From: Tolypothrix sp. PCC 7712
GTDB lineage: Bacteria > Cyanobacteriota > Cyanobacteriia > Cyanobacteriales > Nostocaceae
Reading direction: 5' to 3'
Assembly (NCBI RefSeq): GCF_025860405.1
Contig: NZ_CP063785.1
Coordinates: forward strand, 6,945,390 to 7,009,389
Length of the DNA: 64,000 bases
Below, piece after piece: positions 36,023-45,825 of this stretch. A program made the translations under genes and the position numbers. Under the pieces are notes generated by a model that ran no database searches, was not told where the DNA came from, and was given only the letters and a program-made list of their open reading frames with translations. The first letter of the stretch is position 1, and every line of letters starts with the position of its first letter.

Positions 36023-36163
36023 TTTCTCAATCGGGAATTATATGAAATCACCCCATTAGCTACTCCCAATCGGGTGCTGAATATAGTTTTCCCGTTTCTT
36101 GGCAAGATTATTTCATATAAATTTAAAAAAGATTGCTGAATTTGTAAGTTTTTTTACGGATTA

Positions 36164-36312
36164 GGGCATGGGGCATTGGGCATGGGGCATTGGTAATTGG
36201 TAATTGGTAATTGGTAATTTATTCTCCCCCTGCTTCCTCATCTCCCTCATCTCCCTCATCCCCCTCATCTCCCTCATCTCCCTCATCTCCCTCATCTCCC
36301 TCATCTCCCCAT
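36164..36312. repeat. Heptamer repeats and a 9-bp ATCTCCCTC array
   Basis: GGGGCAT and GGTAATT heptamers (36164-36219) are followed by about eight 9-bp CATCTCCCT units (36237-36309). They end at the stop codon of the dehydrogenase on the other strand. Confidence 0.9.
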
Positions 36313-36316
36313 TCCC

Positions 36317-37345
36317 TCACGCTGTCAGCGCTACTTTAATTACCTTGCGCGCTTTCATATCATTAAATACTTGCGCTAAATCTTGTAAGGGACGATGTTC
36401 GCTGATGAGTAGTTCTAAAGGTAGTCTATGGCTAGCTATTAATGCTAGGGCTGCGCGTACATATTTGGGGGTGTTGTGAAATACGCCCTTTAGGGTAAGT
36501 TCGCTATAGTGTAGCTGTTCTGTGTTGACTGTAATAGTTGTATCTCGTGGACAACCACCAAATAAATTAACAGTTGCACCAGGACGGGCACAAGCGATCG
36601 CAGTTTCCCAAACGCTGGGTACTCCTGTGGCTTCAATGACGACATCTGCGCCCCATCCTTGGGTGTGTTCTTTGACTACGCCGGGAATGTCGGGAATTTG
36701 ATGATAGTTAAATGTTTTGGCTGCACCTAACTTTTTACCAATTTCTAATCTTTGGTCGTTACCGCCCCATAGCCATACCTCAGCTTTGGCACTATCAGCT
36801 ATGGCAGCGACAAACATGAGCCCAATTGCCCCATCCCCGATCACTACTACCCGATCTACGGGTTTGATTTCGGTACGCCCTACGCCATGCAATACACAAG
36901 CTAGGGGTTCTGTCATGGCGGCTAATGCAAAGGGCAAGTCATTGGGAATGGGCAGCATATTATGCTGTACTATCGGCGCGGGAATTTTCAGATATTCCGC
37001 AAAGGTGCCGTTATTCCAAGTCAAATTTGGGCAGAGGGAATATTCTTGTCGTTGACAAAAAAAACAATTCATGCATGGAGCAGAGTTATTCGCAACAATG
37101 CGATCGCCTACTCGCCAACCTGTAACACCTTCACCCAGGGCGACAATTTGCCCAGCTGCTTCATGACCAAACAAAGTAGGTGGTTTCAGCATTCTGGCAT
37201 GACCACCACGCCGCCAGACTTTTAAATCGGTACCGCAAGTTGTAGCCGCCCCCACCTTAATCACTACCTCACCAGCAGCCGGAGTCGGATCGGATACCTG
37301 CTCTAAGCGTAAATCTTCTTGACCATAAAGTAAGGCTGCTAACAC
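36317..37345 (-). CDS. Zinc-dependent alcohol/threonine dehydrogenase-like protein
   Basis: A 342-residue medium-chain dehydrogenase. Catalytic zinc ligands are Cys in TTCGTDLKVW and His-Glu in LFGHEAAG. Structural zinc cysteines are in CMNCFFCQRQEYSLC. The nucleotide-binding motif is VVIGDGAIGLMF. It is of usual family length and, unlike the shorter relative at 8493-9449, appears complete. It is closest in style to threonine or sorbitol dehydrogenase; substrate unknown. A hairpin stands upstream at 37367. Confidence 0.9.
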   Translation of the reverse strand: MLAALLYGQEDLRLEQVSDPTPAAGEVVIKVGAATTCGTDLKVWRRGGHARMLKPPTLFGHEAAGQIVALGEGVTGWRVGDRIVANNSAPCMNCFFCQRQEYSLCPNLTWNNGTFAEYLKIPAPIVQHNMLPIPNDLPFALAAMTEPLACVLHGVGRTEIKPVDRVVVIGDGAIGLMFVAAIADSAKAEVWLWGGNDQRLEIGKKLGAAKTFNYHQIPDIPGVVKEHTQGWGADVVIEATGVPSVWETAIACARPGATVNLFGGCPRDTTITVNTEQLHYSELTLKGVFHNTPKYVRAALALIASHRLPLELLISEHRPLQDLAQVFNDMKARKVIKVALTA

Positions 37346-37366
37346 AGCTTTTGACCTAAATGAGTA

Positions 37367-37393
37367 ACTCCACCTGATTTTACCAGGTGGAGT
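37367..37393. terminator. Hairpin between the zinc-ribbon and dehydrogenase genes
   Basis: ACTCCACCTG and CAGGTGGAGT form a perfect 10-bp stem with a 7-base loop. It lies after the zinc-ribbon gene and before the dehydrogenase, both on the minus strand. The T tract is weak, so it may instead act as an attenuator. Confidence 0.5.
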
Positions 37394-37486
37394 CAGTCAC
37401 AAGTCAGCCTTAATTCCATAGGTCTGTAGTTAACAATTGGGTGCTACAAAATTTAGGATTTTAGCCCTGACTACAAACATATTGCC

Positions 37487-37672
37487 CTAAGAATTAGCTG
37501 TAGGCTGGGGAAGAACACCTGTATTGCGGGTTTCCACATTCGACATCCGGCTCAAATTTAACAGTGGTACTTCTTGTCGGCAAGATAGACAAAACCAATA
37601 CACTTCACTATGCCGAATATGGCGCAGGAGGGAACCACCACAACAGGGGCAAGTGTTGGCTCTCATACTCAT
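37487..37672 (-). CDS. Small zinc-ribbon protein
   Basis: A 61-residue protein with two CxxC pairs (CPCCGGSLLRHIRHSEVYWFC, then SCRQEV), forming a zinc ribbon in the first 35 residues; the rest is a flexible tail. A GGAGG ribosome site lies eight bases before the ATG at 37672, which favours that start over the ATG at 37666. The role could be nucleic-acid or protein binding. It follows the glycosyltransferase gene on the same strand by 53 bp and may be in its operon. Confidence 0.8.
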   Translation of the reverse strand: MSMRANTCPCCGGSLLRHIRHSEVYWFCLSCRQEVPLLNLSRMSNVETRNTGVLPQPTANS

Positions 37673-37725
37673 ACCGATGTCCTCCCTAAAAAGGTTGTTG
37701 AAATGTGAAAAAAAATTTTTGTTAA

Positions 37726-38793
37726 TTAAAGCTGAATCTTGGCAGCATGAATGCGGCCATTGGAAGTTATGCGATCCTTGATAATTTGCTTGTAGACGGC
37801 TTCATAACCGTTAACCATTTGGCTGACACTAAATTTGTTTTCTACGTATTGGCGGCAGGTTTGGCGATTGAGGTTTAAAGCTTGCGGAATCATCTGTGCC
37901 ATTTGTTCATAGTTTTGGCAGATAAAACCTGTTTCACCCTGGGCAATTACTTCTGGTACGGAACCGAGATTCATGGCAATTACAGGTGTACCAGTTGCCA
38001 TTGATTCAATCATGACTAAACCAAAAGGTTCTTGCCAGGTAATGGGAAAAAGAGTTATGGCAGCATTGCCCAGAAGTTCAGCTTTTTCGGCATGGTTGAC
38101 TTCGCCTAAATATTGAATTTGCTGACCATCAATGTGGGGAGCAATCTCTTGTTCAAAAAACTTCGAGTCTACTGCATCAATTTTTCCTGCCATTTTTAAG
38201 CGCCAACCAGTTTGCTTTGCAATTGCGATCGCATGGTGTGGCCCCTTTTCGGGGGAAAAGCGACCTAAGAATGCCAAGTATTCTGGTTCTTGGGGTTGGG
38301 CTTTAAACGGATAATCATCAGGATTAATTCCGTTATAAACAGTGCCAAAGTAGTTTAAGTCTACTTGCCGTTGAGCGTTACTAATACTAATGTATGGTTG
38401 CTTTTGATGATGGCGATAAACTTTACGGTTGTCGTTAGTAAAGCTGCCGTGCAGAGTATGTACAGTCGGAGTGGGAACTAAACTCGCTAAAGACAATGCC
38501 GAGATGCCTACATGGGAATGAATAATATCAAATTCCTTGGCTCGCTGGTAAACTTGGCTCAGTTCAAGCATTTCATAAACTGCATACTCTTTGACATGGG
38601 GGTCTAAGCGTAATGCTCGGGGATAAACTGCTTCCAAATTAGCCAGAGTTTGGGAATCGCCGGAGGCAAATAAAGTAACTTCATGACCACGACGAACTAA
38701 TTCATCGGTCAAGTGACTTACTACCAGTTCAATTCCTCCATATGTAGGGGGGGGAACTCTTTCCCATAAGGGGGCAACTTGAGCGATCTTCAT
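37726..38793 (-). CDS. Glycosyltransferase family 4 protein
   Basis: A 355-residue GT-B fold enzyme. The N-terminal domain begins MKIAQVAPLWERVPPPTYGG with the acceptor-side Gly-rich loop, and the C-terminal domain has GRFSPEKGP and the donor-binding EPFGLVMIESMATGTPVIAM motif with its E-x7-E pattern. It probably transfers a sugar from a nucleotide donor to a polysaccharide or glycolipid. The start is the ATG at 38793; upstream residues in the open frame are not conserved in type. Confidence 0.9.
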   Translation of the reverse strand: MKIAQVAPLWERVPPPTYGGIELVVSHLTDELVRRGHEVTLFASGDSQTLANLEAVYPRALRLDPHVKEYAVYEMLELSQVYQRAKEFDIIHSHVGISALSLASLVPTPTVHTLHGSFTNDNRKVYRHHQKQPYISISNAQRQVDLNYFGTVYNGINPDDYPFKAQPQEPEYLAFLGRFSPEKGPHHAIAIAKQTGWRLKMAGKIDAVDSKFFEQEIAPHIDGQQIQYLGEVNHAEKAELLGNAAITLFPITWQEPFGLVMIESMATGTPVIAMNLGSVPEVIAQGETGFICQNYEQMAQMIPQALNLNRQTCRQYVENKFSVSQMVNGYEAVYKQIIKDRITSNGRIHAAKIQL

Positions 38794-39247
38794 AATGTTT
38801 TGGTTCAGCCGATTAATGTTGTTCTGCAAATGAGAACTTAACTTTAAACTTGGGGGGCGAAGAACTTATAATTAAGCTTCTGAAATTTAAATTAACCAAG
38901 TTCATGCCCACAAGTGCAATATCGGTTAACCGTACTGTGCAACAGCACCAAACAATTTCAGATAAACCGTATTTGCCCCCTTGCGACTACAATACCAATG
39001 TACAATCTACTGCTGAATAATTTCATCTGTCTTGGGGATCATTGAGACAATTCGACCTATTCTGTAACTTAACCTACTGATTGGAAAAATTTGTAGCTGA
39101 AAATACTAAATTCTCCCTTGGGATCAATTGTTTTCAATTCTGATTGATGGAAAAGCGCTTATAACCTAGAGGTTGCATGAATATTAAAAAAATGTAAAAA
39201 TCCCTCTCATTAATGATTATTAATTAAATTATGTAAATTCGGGATCA
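38794..39247. other. Divergent promoter region, no gene seen
   Basis: 454 bp between the glycosyltransferase and xthA genes. It is AT-rich toward xthA. No ORF, tRNA or repeat array is evident. Confidence 0.5.
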
Positions 39248-40036
39248 ATGAAAATCGCTACTTGGAACGTGAACTCAATCCGTATTCGTTTAGAACAAGT
39301 TATTGATTGGTTAAATCAAAATCCTGTGGATGTTCTCTGCTTGCAAGAGACAAAAGTAACTGATAGCCAATTTCCGCGATCGCCTTTTGAAGACTTAGGC
39401 TATCAAGTATATATATCAGGGCAAAAATCATACAACGGTGTAGCTTTAATCAGCCGACAACCTTTGTTAGATATAAGTACTGGGTTCACCGCAATTGTGC
39501 CTAATTTACAACCTGAATGGGACGAGCAAAAACGTGTAATTACTGGAGTCCTTGATAATGTGAGGATTGTCAATCTTTATGTTCCCAATGGTTCATCTAT
39601 AGGTAGCGAAAAATACGAATACAAGCTGCGTTGGTTAACAGTACTACGGGAGTATTTGCAACTACTATTAAAATCACATCCTGCTATCTGTGTATGCGGT
39701 GACTTTAATATTGCTTTAGAAAATAAGGATATTCACGATAAAGCCAAACCAGACAATCACATCATGGCATCTGAAGCAGAACGCCAAGCCTTGCGAGATA
39801 TACTGACACTGGGATTTGCTGATGCCTTTCGTAAATTCACCTCTGAAGGCGGTCACTTCAGCTGGTGGGATTACCGTACCGCAGCCTTTCAGCGTAACTT
39901 AGGCTGGCGGATTGACCATCACTATCTCACACCAGTATTGTATGAGCGGGCAACGAGTTGCATGATTGATGTCGCACCGAGAAAATTGACTCAACCCAGC
40001 GACCATACACCTGTAGTTGTGGAATTGGGGATTTAG
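39248..40036 (+). CDS. xth: Exodeoxyribonuclease III
   Basis: A 262-residue AP endonuclease/3' exonuclease of base-excision repair. It has the conserved order MKIATWNVNSIR, CLQETKV (metal-binding Glu), YVPNG, CGDFNIA (catalytic Asp-Asn), WWDYRT, WRIDHHYLT and the C-terminal PSDHTPVVVEL. Length matches the family. The gene ends just before a palindrome shared with the convergent neighbour. Confidence 0.95.
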   Translation: MKIATWNVNSIRIRLEQVIDWLNQNPVDVLCLQETKVTDSQFPRSPFEDLGYQVYISGQKSYNGVALISRQPLLDISTGFTAIVPNLQPEWDEQKRVITGVLDNVRIVNLYVPNGSSIGSEKYEYKLRWLTVLREYLQLLLKSHPAICVCGDFNIALENKDIHDKAKPDNHIMASEAERQALRDILTLGFADAFRKFTSEGGHFSWWDYRTAAFQRNLGWRIDHHYLTPVLYERATSCMIDVAPRKLTQPSDHTPVVVELGI

Positions 40037-40055
40037 TAACGCGCGAAAAGCTTAC

Positions 40056-40083
40056 GGATGCGTTACGCTGCGCTAACGCATCC
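40056..40083. terminator. Palindrome at the junction of two convergent genes
   Basis: GGATGCGTTA and TAACGCATCC form a perfect 10-bp stem with an 8-base loop. It begins 19 bp after the xthA stop. It also contains the stop codon of the convergent hypothetical gene (40073-40075), whose last residues (Gly-Arg-Met-Arg) are encoded by the repeat. Confidence 0.65.
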
Positions 40084-40522
40084 TACCTTGTTCTGGCTGA
40101 GGATAAGTCAAAGTCCAGTTATTTTTATCATTTAATTGGTTATATAAACCTTGAAGAATTAGGCGCAGTGCAGTACGAGTTCTGATATATTCTCTCAATA
40201 AATGAGTTCCTGGGGCGGCAGATATACCATCATAGTATTGCTTGTAGCCAAATGGTTTGGCACATTCATTGCCAAAACCTTTAACAGTTAATACAAAAAA
40301 TGGACTTTCCTTGTATTCGTTAGGAACCATGAAGACTCCATAGACATGATGTTTACCACGCCACGGCTGCACGATAACTTTAGCCGCCTGTACTTGGAAT
40401 TTTTGGGTTTTTGATGACAGGAATGCTTCGGCATCGCAAACAGAATCATTGATAGGCCACCATAAAGTTAAAATTATTAGTGAAATTAGGAAAAGCAAAA
40501 AATAGAGAAATGGGCGACGCAT
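40073..40522 (-). CDS. Hypothetical membrane-anchored protein
   Basis: A 149-residue protein with an N-terminal membrane helix or signal anchor (RRPFLYFLLFLISLIILTLW) and an extracytoplasmic domain containing two cysteines (SVCDAEAF; GNECAKPFGY) that could form a disulfide. A helical segment follows (REYIRTRTALRLILQGLYNQL). No family recognised. Its C-terminal end is encoded by the palindromic repeat at 40056-40083, so the native end may have been altered. Confidence 0.65.
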   Translation of the reverse strand: MRRPFLYFLLFLISLIILTLWWPINDSVCDAEAFLSSKTQKFQVQAAKVIVQPWRGKHHVYGVFMVPNEYKESPFFVLTVKGFGNECAKPFGYKQYYDGISAAPGTHLLREYIRTRTALRLILQGLYNQLNDKNNWTLTYPQPEQGRMR

Positions 40523-41141
40523 AAATTCAACAGTAATTGTTGATGCAATTGCTGCTATCTGATGGGCAATGTTAATGCAGCTTTAGTAGTGAGAAGATTT
40601 TTATGAACAGAAGTATCACCTTCCACTACATTTTTTTAAAGCATCTTGTTACTATTAAGATAAGTAATAATTCAATTAAGTTTTGTGGCGATCGCTACTG
40701 ATTATAATGATGCTAATAAATTTATCAGCAAGCTTTGATTTAACAGTACTATCTAACTATATTGCACTAACTGAGACTGAAGGCAAACTATCTAGGGTAT
40801 TATTTTTTGAATCATAATAAATGATAAATAAATTACAGTCTTAAATTTTGATTATGCATATTTATCTCCGCACAATTATGGCGCAAATATTTCAAATGTA
40901 TCGGCTTTTTGACATATAAAAAATCCAATCAATCTAACCATAGAGGGATTCTTTAATAAAACTTTCCTTCTAAACTGCCAATTTATGTATTAAATAAAAT
41001 TATTTTTTATATTAAATTATACATTACTAAACCAATTTAAATGTACTGGAAAACAGTTACATTATATACTGCTAATTATATGCAAATATATTGTTCAAAA
41101 ATTGGTATTTAATGATATCTAGTAAAATAGAGGAATTACCC
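40523..41141. other. Long AT-rich gap, no gene seen
   Basis: 619 bp, strongly AT-rich between 40600 and 41100, between divergent genes. One HIP1 site occurs. I see no ORF with coding character and no strong hairpin. It should contain the promoter of the HPPD-like gene. Confidence 0.5.
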
Positions 41142-42281
41142 ATGCAAACTAGAGAAAATAAAATATTTCCTTTGCCAGAAGAGGATTCCATCAAATTAAA
41201 AAAAATTGACTATGTAGAATTTTATGTAGGTAATGCAAAGCAAGCAGCCTACTTTTATTGTAAATGTTTTGGCTTTAGGGCGATCGCCTATGCGGGATTG
41301 GAAACTGGAATGCGCGATCGCAGTTCGTATGTTGTCGCACAATCAAATATCCGCTTTGTGTTTACCTCGGCGCTAACACCAGAGGGGCCAGTAGCCGAAT
41401 ATGTGAGGTTACATGGTGACGGAGTGTATAATATTGCCTTGCAAGTAGATGATGCTCGTGCTTGTTTTGCAACTGCGATCGCACGTGGCGCACAACCAAT
41501 ACTAGAACCGACGATTTTTCAAGAACAAAATGGTTATCTTGTGAAAGCAACAATCAAAAGTTATAGCGGTGACCTAGTTCATTCTTTTATCGAGCGTCAT
41601 AACTATAGCAATTTTGCGCCTCAATATCAGCCGATTGCCAATATATCAAGCAACAATTATGCTGGTTTATTTGATATTGACCACATTGTGATTAATGTCG
41701 AATTAGGCAAAATGGATTTATGGGCAGACTTTTATTGCAAAGTACTAGACTTGCAAGAGAGTCAACTATTTACTAGCGATGATATTTCTACTAAATATTC
41801 TTCGTTGATGTCAAAAGTTTTGCAAAATAATACTGGTCAAATTAGATTTCCCATTAATGAACCAGCAGCAGGCTATCGTAAATCACAAATTCAGGAATAT
41901 TTAGATTTTCATTATGGCCCTGGTGTGCAACATATTGCCCTCAGAACCAATAATATTGTGAAAGCAGTCACAGAATTGCGTAATCATGGTGTGGAATTTT
42001 TAGAAACTCCAGATATTTATTACGAGAATTTGCAACAACGCATTGGTCAAATTGATGAAGATATAGAGACGTTGCGAGAATTGAAAATCTTACTCGATAG
42101 AGATGAAAAAGGATATCTCCTGCAAATATTCACTAAGCCATTAGTAACTAGACCAACATTTTTTATTGAAATTATTCAACGCAAAGGTGCACAAGGGCTA
42201 GGTAATGGTAATTTTAAAGCCTTATTTGAAGCCATTGAGCGTGAGCAAGCAGCCCGTGGTAATTTATTACCTTTTAGCTAA
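41142..42281 (+). CDS. hppD: 4-Hydroxyphenylpyruvate dioxygenase
   Basis: A 379-residue non-haem iron dioxygenase with two VOC domains. Iron ligands are expected at His in DIDHIVINV, His in GVQHIALRT and Glu in FFIEIIQRKGAQG, all present. It converts 4-hydroxyphenylpyruvate to homogentisate, the head group for tocopherol in cyanobacteria. I chose the ATG at 41142 because GAGG lies nine bases upstream; ATG at 41112 and TTG at 41091 are in frame but lack such a site. Single gene. Confidence 0.93.
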   Translation: MQTRENKIFPLPEEDSIKLKKIDYVEFYVGNAKQAAYFYCKCFGFRAIAYAGLETGMRDRSSYVVAQSNIRFVFTSALTPEGPVAEYVRLHGDGVYNIALQVDDARACFATAIARGAQPILEPTIFQEQNGYLVKATIKSYSGDLVHSFIERHNYSNFAPQYQPIANISSNNYAGLFDIDHIVINVELGKMDLWADFYCKVLDLQESQLFTSDDISTKYSSLMSKVLQNNTGQIRFPINEPAAGYRKSQIQEYLDFHYGPGVQHIALRTNNIVKAVTELRNHGVEFLETPDIYYENLQQRIGQIDEDIETLRELKILLDRDEKGYLLQIFTKPLVTRPTFFIEIIQRKGAQGLGNGNFKALFEAIEREQAARGNLLPFS

Positions 42282-42440
42282 AAATTGAAGAGTTTTGCTA
42301 GCAAAAGCAGTGGTATGGAAAAGCAATCCAAAATCCAAAATCTAAAATCTAAAATTTAAAATAGGCAAGTTTTGATGCAAATTTATGCTACCTATGTAAA
42401 CTCTCTATGCTGAACGACACCTGCTAAGATTTTTTACAGC

Positions 42441-44159
42441 ATGGGTAGTAACATACACCAATATCAGCTATATTCCCCTAAGCATGGTAAAAAAAAGATG
42501 TTAATGGGAAGAATCTGGGGAAATCTACAAACCGTGAAAGGTGGGTTTTGTGCAATTGCGATCGCGCAAATTTTAGGGACAGCTACCTCTGCAAAAGCGG
42601 CGGAAACAGTTGTAGTGAGATATGGCCCGTTTGCAGAATCCTTCGCTGTAGCCGATTTGCAAAAAGCTGCGGAAACTGGAGAGTTTCCCAGAGACATAGC
42701 ACTTTTCACCAATAAGTTACCGGAAGAACAACGCCGTTCCATATTAGGGGCCTTGAGAATGAAGATACCCCTAAACGTGGTCGCTATTAGTCGCTTATTG
42801 AATACGCAAATTGGGACAGCAATTCTCAACGATCTATCTACGGCTTTAGTCAGAAAAGATAGTGCTGGCGTACAAGCATTAAGAGCCGGATTCGTCTTAG
42901 GCTCCACTTCACCCGATGGACTTTCTATACTATCTTTTATTAAATCTTATCCGAGTCAACGCTTAGAAATAAATTTACCGCAATCATTTAGAGTTGCCAG
43001 CAATTTAAACTCAGGTTTTTGGCTGACGCAACAGTTTATGCTAGCGATCGCACCGCAACTCAACCCCATCACATCGCAACTATCTTTTTCTATTGATCCT
43101 AGCGCACCGGGAGTAGCTCAATATCAGGTTCTAGGTTTGGAATTAAATGACCAAAAACGCAACCGCAAAATTCCTGTAGATGTTTATTGGTCAAACTCTT
43201 CAACCACAGAAAAACCTGTAATTGTGTTTAGTCATGGTTTCGGATCGGTGCGTACAGATATGCGCTACTTGGCGCAACATTTAGCATCTCATGGCTATAT
43301 AGTAGCAGCCCTAGAACATCCGGGTAGTAATGAGACATATACCAACTTAGCTTTCAAAAATAACACTAGGTTTATCCAACCCCAAGAGTTTTTAGATCGT
43401 CCCAAAGATATTAGTTTTGTCCTTGATGAACTAGAAAAACTCAACCAAACCGCTACTAGTCCCTTACAGGGAAAAGTCGCCACGAATAACGCTATGGTAA
43501 TTGGCTATTCCTTTGGTGGTGGGACAGCCTTATCACTTGCAGGAGCGGAATTACAATTAGAAGAACTCAAACAGCGTTGTAAAAAGAATGTAGCTGGATT
43601 TAGTTTTGGAGAAACCCTGCAATGCGTTGCTCAAGAATTACCAGCTAATAAATATCAGCTACGAGATGAGAGAATTAAAAGAGCGATCGCACTTAGTCCG
43701 ACCTCTTCTTTAATGTTTGGTAAAAATGGACTGAGAGAGGTGAAAGTACCTACCTTAATCTGGGCGGCTTCCGCAGATAAAACGCTTCCAGCTTTACCCG
43801 AACAAGTAATAGGATTCACTAAAATTCCATCTCCTAAATGGCTAGTGGGTATACTTGGCGGTACTCATTTGAGCGTCAAAGACCCCAGTACCACAATGGA
43901 TCAAGCCACAAAGCTCAATACAGTCTTATCTGGTGGAGAAGTTGTAGGCGAACAAGCTGCAGATATTCGTAAATATTTGCAAGCGATCGCTTTAGCTTTT
44001 GCAGCCCAGGGAACTCCTGAAGCGGAAAAATATGAACCTTTTCTCACACCAGATTATGCTCAATTTGCTTCCACTCAAGCATTTCCCATTCGCTTAGTTA
44101 CTAGAATTCCTACACAAGCAATGCTAGTAGTTAGGCAATATATTAAGAGTGAGGAATAA
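42441..44159 (+). CDS. Exported alpha/beta hydrolase with N-terminal DUF1400
   Basis: A 572-residue protein. A hydrophobic segment (about residues 33-52, ending Ala-Lys-Ala-Ala-Glu) acts as signal peptide. Residues 55-180 form the DUF1400 domain (VRYGPFAESFAVADLQKAAETG) found in cyanobacterial hydrolases. The hydrolase domain has VFSHGFGSVRTDMRYLA, the nucleophile Ser in VIGYSFGGGTA, and a late His in LGGTHLSV. An acylhydrolase or lipase-like role is likely. Codons 1-20 look atypical, so the ATG at about 42501 is an alternative start. Confidence 0.88.
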   Translation: MGSNIHQYQLYSPKHGKKKMLMGRIWGNLQTVKGGFCAIAIAQILGTATSAKAAETVVVRYGPFAESFAVADLQKAAETGEFPRDIALFTNKLPEEQRRSILGALRMKIPLNVVAISRLLNTQIGTAILNDLSTALVRKDSAGVQALRAGFVLGSTSPDGLSILSFIKSYPSQRLEINLPQSFRVASNLNSGFWLTQQFMLAIAPQLNPITSQLSFSIDPSAPGVAQYQVLGLELNDQKRNRKIPVDVYWSNSSTTEKPVIVFSHGFGSVRTDMRYLAQHLASHGYIVAALEHPGSNETYTNLAFKNNTRFIQPQEFLDRPKDISFVLDELEKLNQTATSPLQGKVATNNAMVIGYSFGGGTALSLAGAELQLEELKQRCKKNVAGFSFGETLQCVAQELPANKYQLRDERIKRAIALSPTSSLMFGKNGLREVKVPTLIWAASADKTLPALPEQVIGFTKIPSPKWLVGILGGTHLSVKDPSTTMDQATKLNTVLSGGEVVGEQAADIRKYLQAIALAFAAQGTPEAEKYEPFLTPDYAQFASTQAFPIRLVTRIPTQAMLVVRQYIKSEE

Positions 44160-44235
44160 AGAATGGGGAATGGGTAAGGGGGAATGGGGAATGGGGAATG
44201 GGTAATTGGTAATAGTAATTTATTGGGGATTGGGG
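44160..44235. repeat. Heptamer repeats after the hydrolase gene
   Basis: GGGGAAT and GGGGATT units directly follow the stop codon. Confidence 0.85.
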
Positions 44236-44339
44236 ATTGGCGACTGTGGAGGATTTGCGACAACGCATAATTGAATTTTTTTGCTGGAAGGCGATCGCAC
44301 CTCTAACAATGTCATTGTATCGAGCGACAATGCGATCGC

Positions 44340-44507
44340 ATCGCCCTACATTGTTAATGTATCGCCCTACATTGTTAATGCATCGCCTTACATTGTTAAT
44401 GCATCGCCTTACATTGTTAATGCATCGCCTTACATTGTTAATGTATTGCTCTACATTGTTAATGTATCGCCCTACATTGTTAATGTATCGCCTTACAACT
44501 AAGTTGC
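44340..44507. repeat. Second 21-bp minisatellite, 8 units
   Basis: Eight head-to-tail 21-bp units of the form ATCGCCTTACATTGTTAATG with C/T variation begin at 44340, 44361, 44382, 44403, 44424, 44445, 44466 and 44487. The unit length equals that of the array at 1501-1791, but the sequence is unrelated. The open frames it creates are repetitive and I regard them as spurious. Confidence 0.9.
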
Positions 44508-44523
44508 ATTTGGCCTTTGTTAT

Positions 44524-44614
44524 TCCCCTTGTCCCCAGTCCCTTTGTCCCCAGTCCCTTTGTCCCCAGTCCCCAATCCCCAGTCCCCAGTCCCCAGTCCC
44601 CAGTCCCCAGCGCT
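44524..44614. repeat. CCCCAGT heptamer array
   Basis: About ten units of CCCCAGT and CCCTTTGT-type sequence lie between the minisatellite and the Ap4A phosphorylase gene. Confidence 0.9.
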
Positions 44615-44652
44615 TCCTGCTAAAATGTTTCACCGAGCCGGAAGGAAAAAAA

Positions 44653-45567
44653 ATGACAGAGGGAAAAATATTGTTGCAACCTGGCACTTTATGGCAAAGT
44701 GTCATAGAACGTACTGAATCTGCTTTGAAATGTGGGGCGTTGCTGTCGATACCAACGGATTTTGAATATATTGAGCAGGATGGTGTACGTTTCTTGGTGA
44801 GGATTTTGGCAAATCTTGTGCGTAAGGATGCAGCCAAGAAAAAACAGGCTCAACAAACCGCCACATCCGGTAAGGATTTTAATCCTTTTCTCCCATACGA
44901 AGAAGATTTATTTGTTGCAGATATTTCTGAAACTCATGTATGTCTCCTGAATAAATTTAACGTTGTTGACCATCATATATTGATTATTACTCGCGCTTTT
45001 GAGGAACAAGAAAGCCTACTTACCTTAGAAGATTTTGCAGCAATGTGGGCTTGTTTAGCGGAATATGATGGTTTAGCATTTTATAACGGTGGTCAAGTTG
45101 CAGGGGCCAGTCAGCGACACAAGCATTTGCAAATCGTACCTTTACCTTTGACAACTTCAGGTGATGCAATACCTATTCAGCCGTTGTTAGCAAAAGCAAA
45201 ATTTCAGGATGCGATTGCAACCATACCAGGTTTACCTTTTAAACACGCTTTTGCAGCTTTAAATTCCCAGTGGGCAGAGTCGCCATTACCAGCCGCAAAA
45301 ACTACAATGGAACTATATTATGCTTTACTCCATGCTGTAGAGATAGCTGCGGTTAACGATCATAGACAATCTGGTGCGTACAACCTTTTAGCAACACGAG
45401 AATGGATGTTAATCGTACCGCGATCGCAAGAAGAATACGAGTTCATTTCTGTTAACTCACTAGGTTTTGCAGGTGCGCTATTAGTGCGAAATCAGCAACA
45501 AATGCAACTCCTTAAAGACCAAGGGCCAATGAATATTCTTAAGAATGTGGGTTTTGTTAATTGGTAA
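44653..45567 (+). CDS. ATP adenylyltransferase (Ap4A phosphorylase)
   Basis: A 304-residue HIT-superfamily enzyme. It has the N-terminal NPFLPYEEDLFVADISETHVCLLNKFNVVDHH region type (in part), the active-site ASQRHKHLQIVPLPL with the HxH pattern, and a C-terminal half like yeast Apa1/Apa2. These enzymes phosphorolyse Ap4A to ADP and ATP and occur in cyanobacteria. The ATG at 44653 has GAAGGAAA nearby as ribosome site. The gene follows a repeat array, so its promoter must lie in or before repeats. Confidence 0.9.
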   Translation: MTEGKILLQPGTLWQSVIERTESALKCGALLSIPTDFEYIEQDGVRFLVRILANLVRKDAAKKKQAQQTATSGKDFNPFLPYEEDLFVADISETHVCLLNKFNVVDHHILIITRAFEEQESLLTLEDFAAMWACLAEYDGLAFYNGGQVAGASQRHKHLQIVPLPLTTSGDAIPIQPLLAKAKFQDAIATIPGLPFKHAFAALNSQWAESPLPAAKTTMELYYALLHAVEIAAVNDHRQSGAYNLLATREWMLIVPRSQEEYEFISVNSLGFAGALLVRNQQQMQLLKDQGPMNILKNVGFVNW

Positions 45568-45572
45568 TTGGG

Positions 45573-45714
45573 CATGGGGCATGGGGCATGGGGCATTGGG
45601 CATTGGGCATGAGTAATGAGTAATGGCTATTCTCCCATGCTCCTCTGCTTCCTCTGCACCTCTGCTTCCTCTGCTTCCTCATCCCCAGTCCCCAGTCCCC
45701 ATTCCCCAACAAGT
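45573..45714. repeat. Heptamer and CTCTGCTTC repeat arrays
   Basis: GGGGCAT, GAGTAAT, CTCTGCTTC and CCCCAGT units fill the first part of the gap. The end of the gap (45780-45825) is AT-rich with AGGAG before the next start codon. Confidence 0.85.
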
Positions 45715-45825
45715 GCCGTCCCAAAATTTATGTGTTATCTTTTGCAGCATCACTAATACTGATGTGTCAAAGCCGCTTTAATTCGTAATTCATAACTCAT
45801 AATTCATAATTTCAGGAGAATCATT

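Noticed and set aside
44237..44623. Open frame with repeated hydrophobic seven-residue units
   Set aside because: It is encoded by the second 21-bp minisatellite and the following heptamers; no coding character beyond the repeat.
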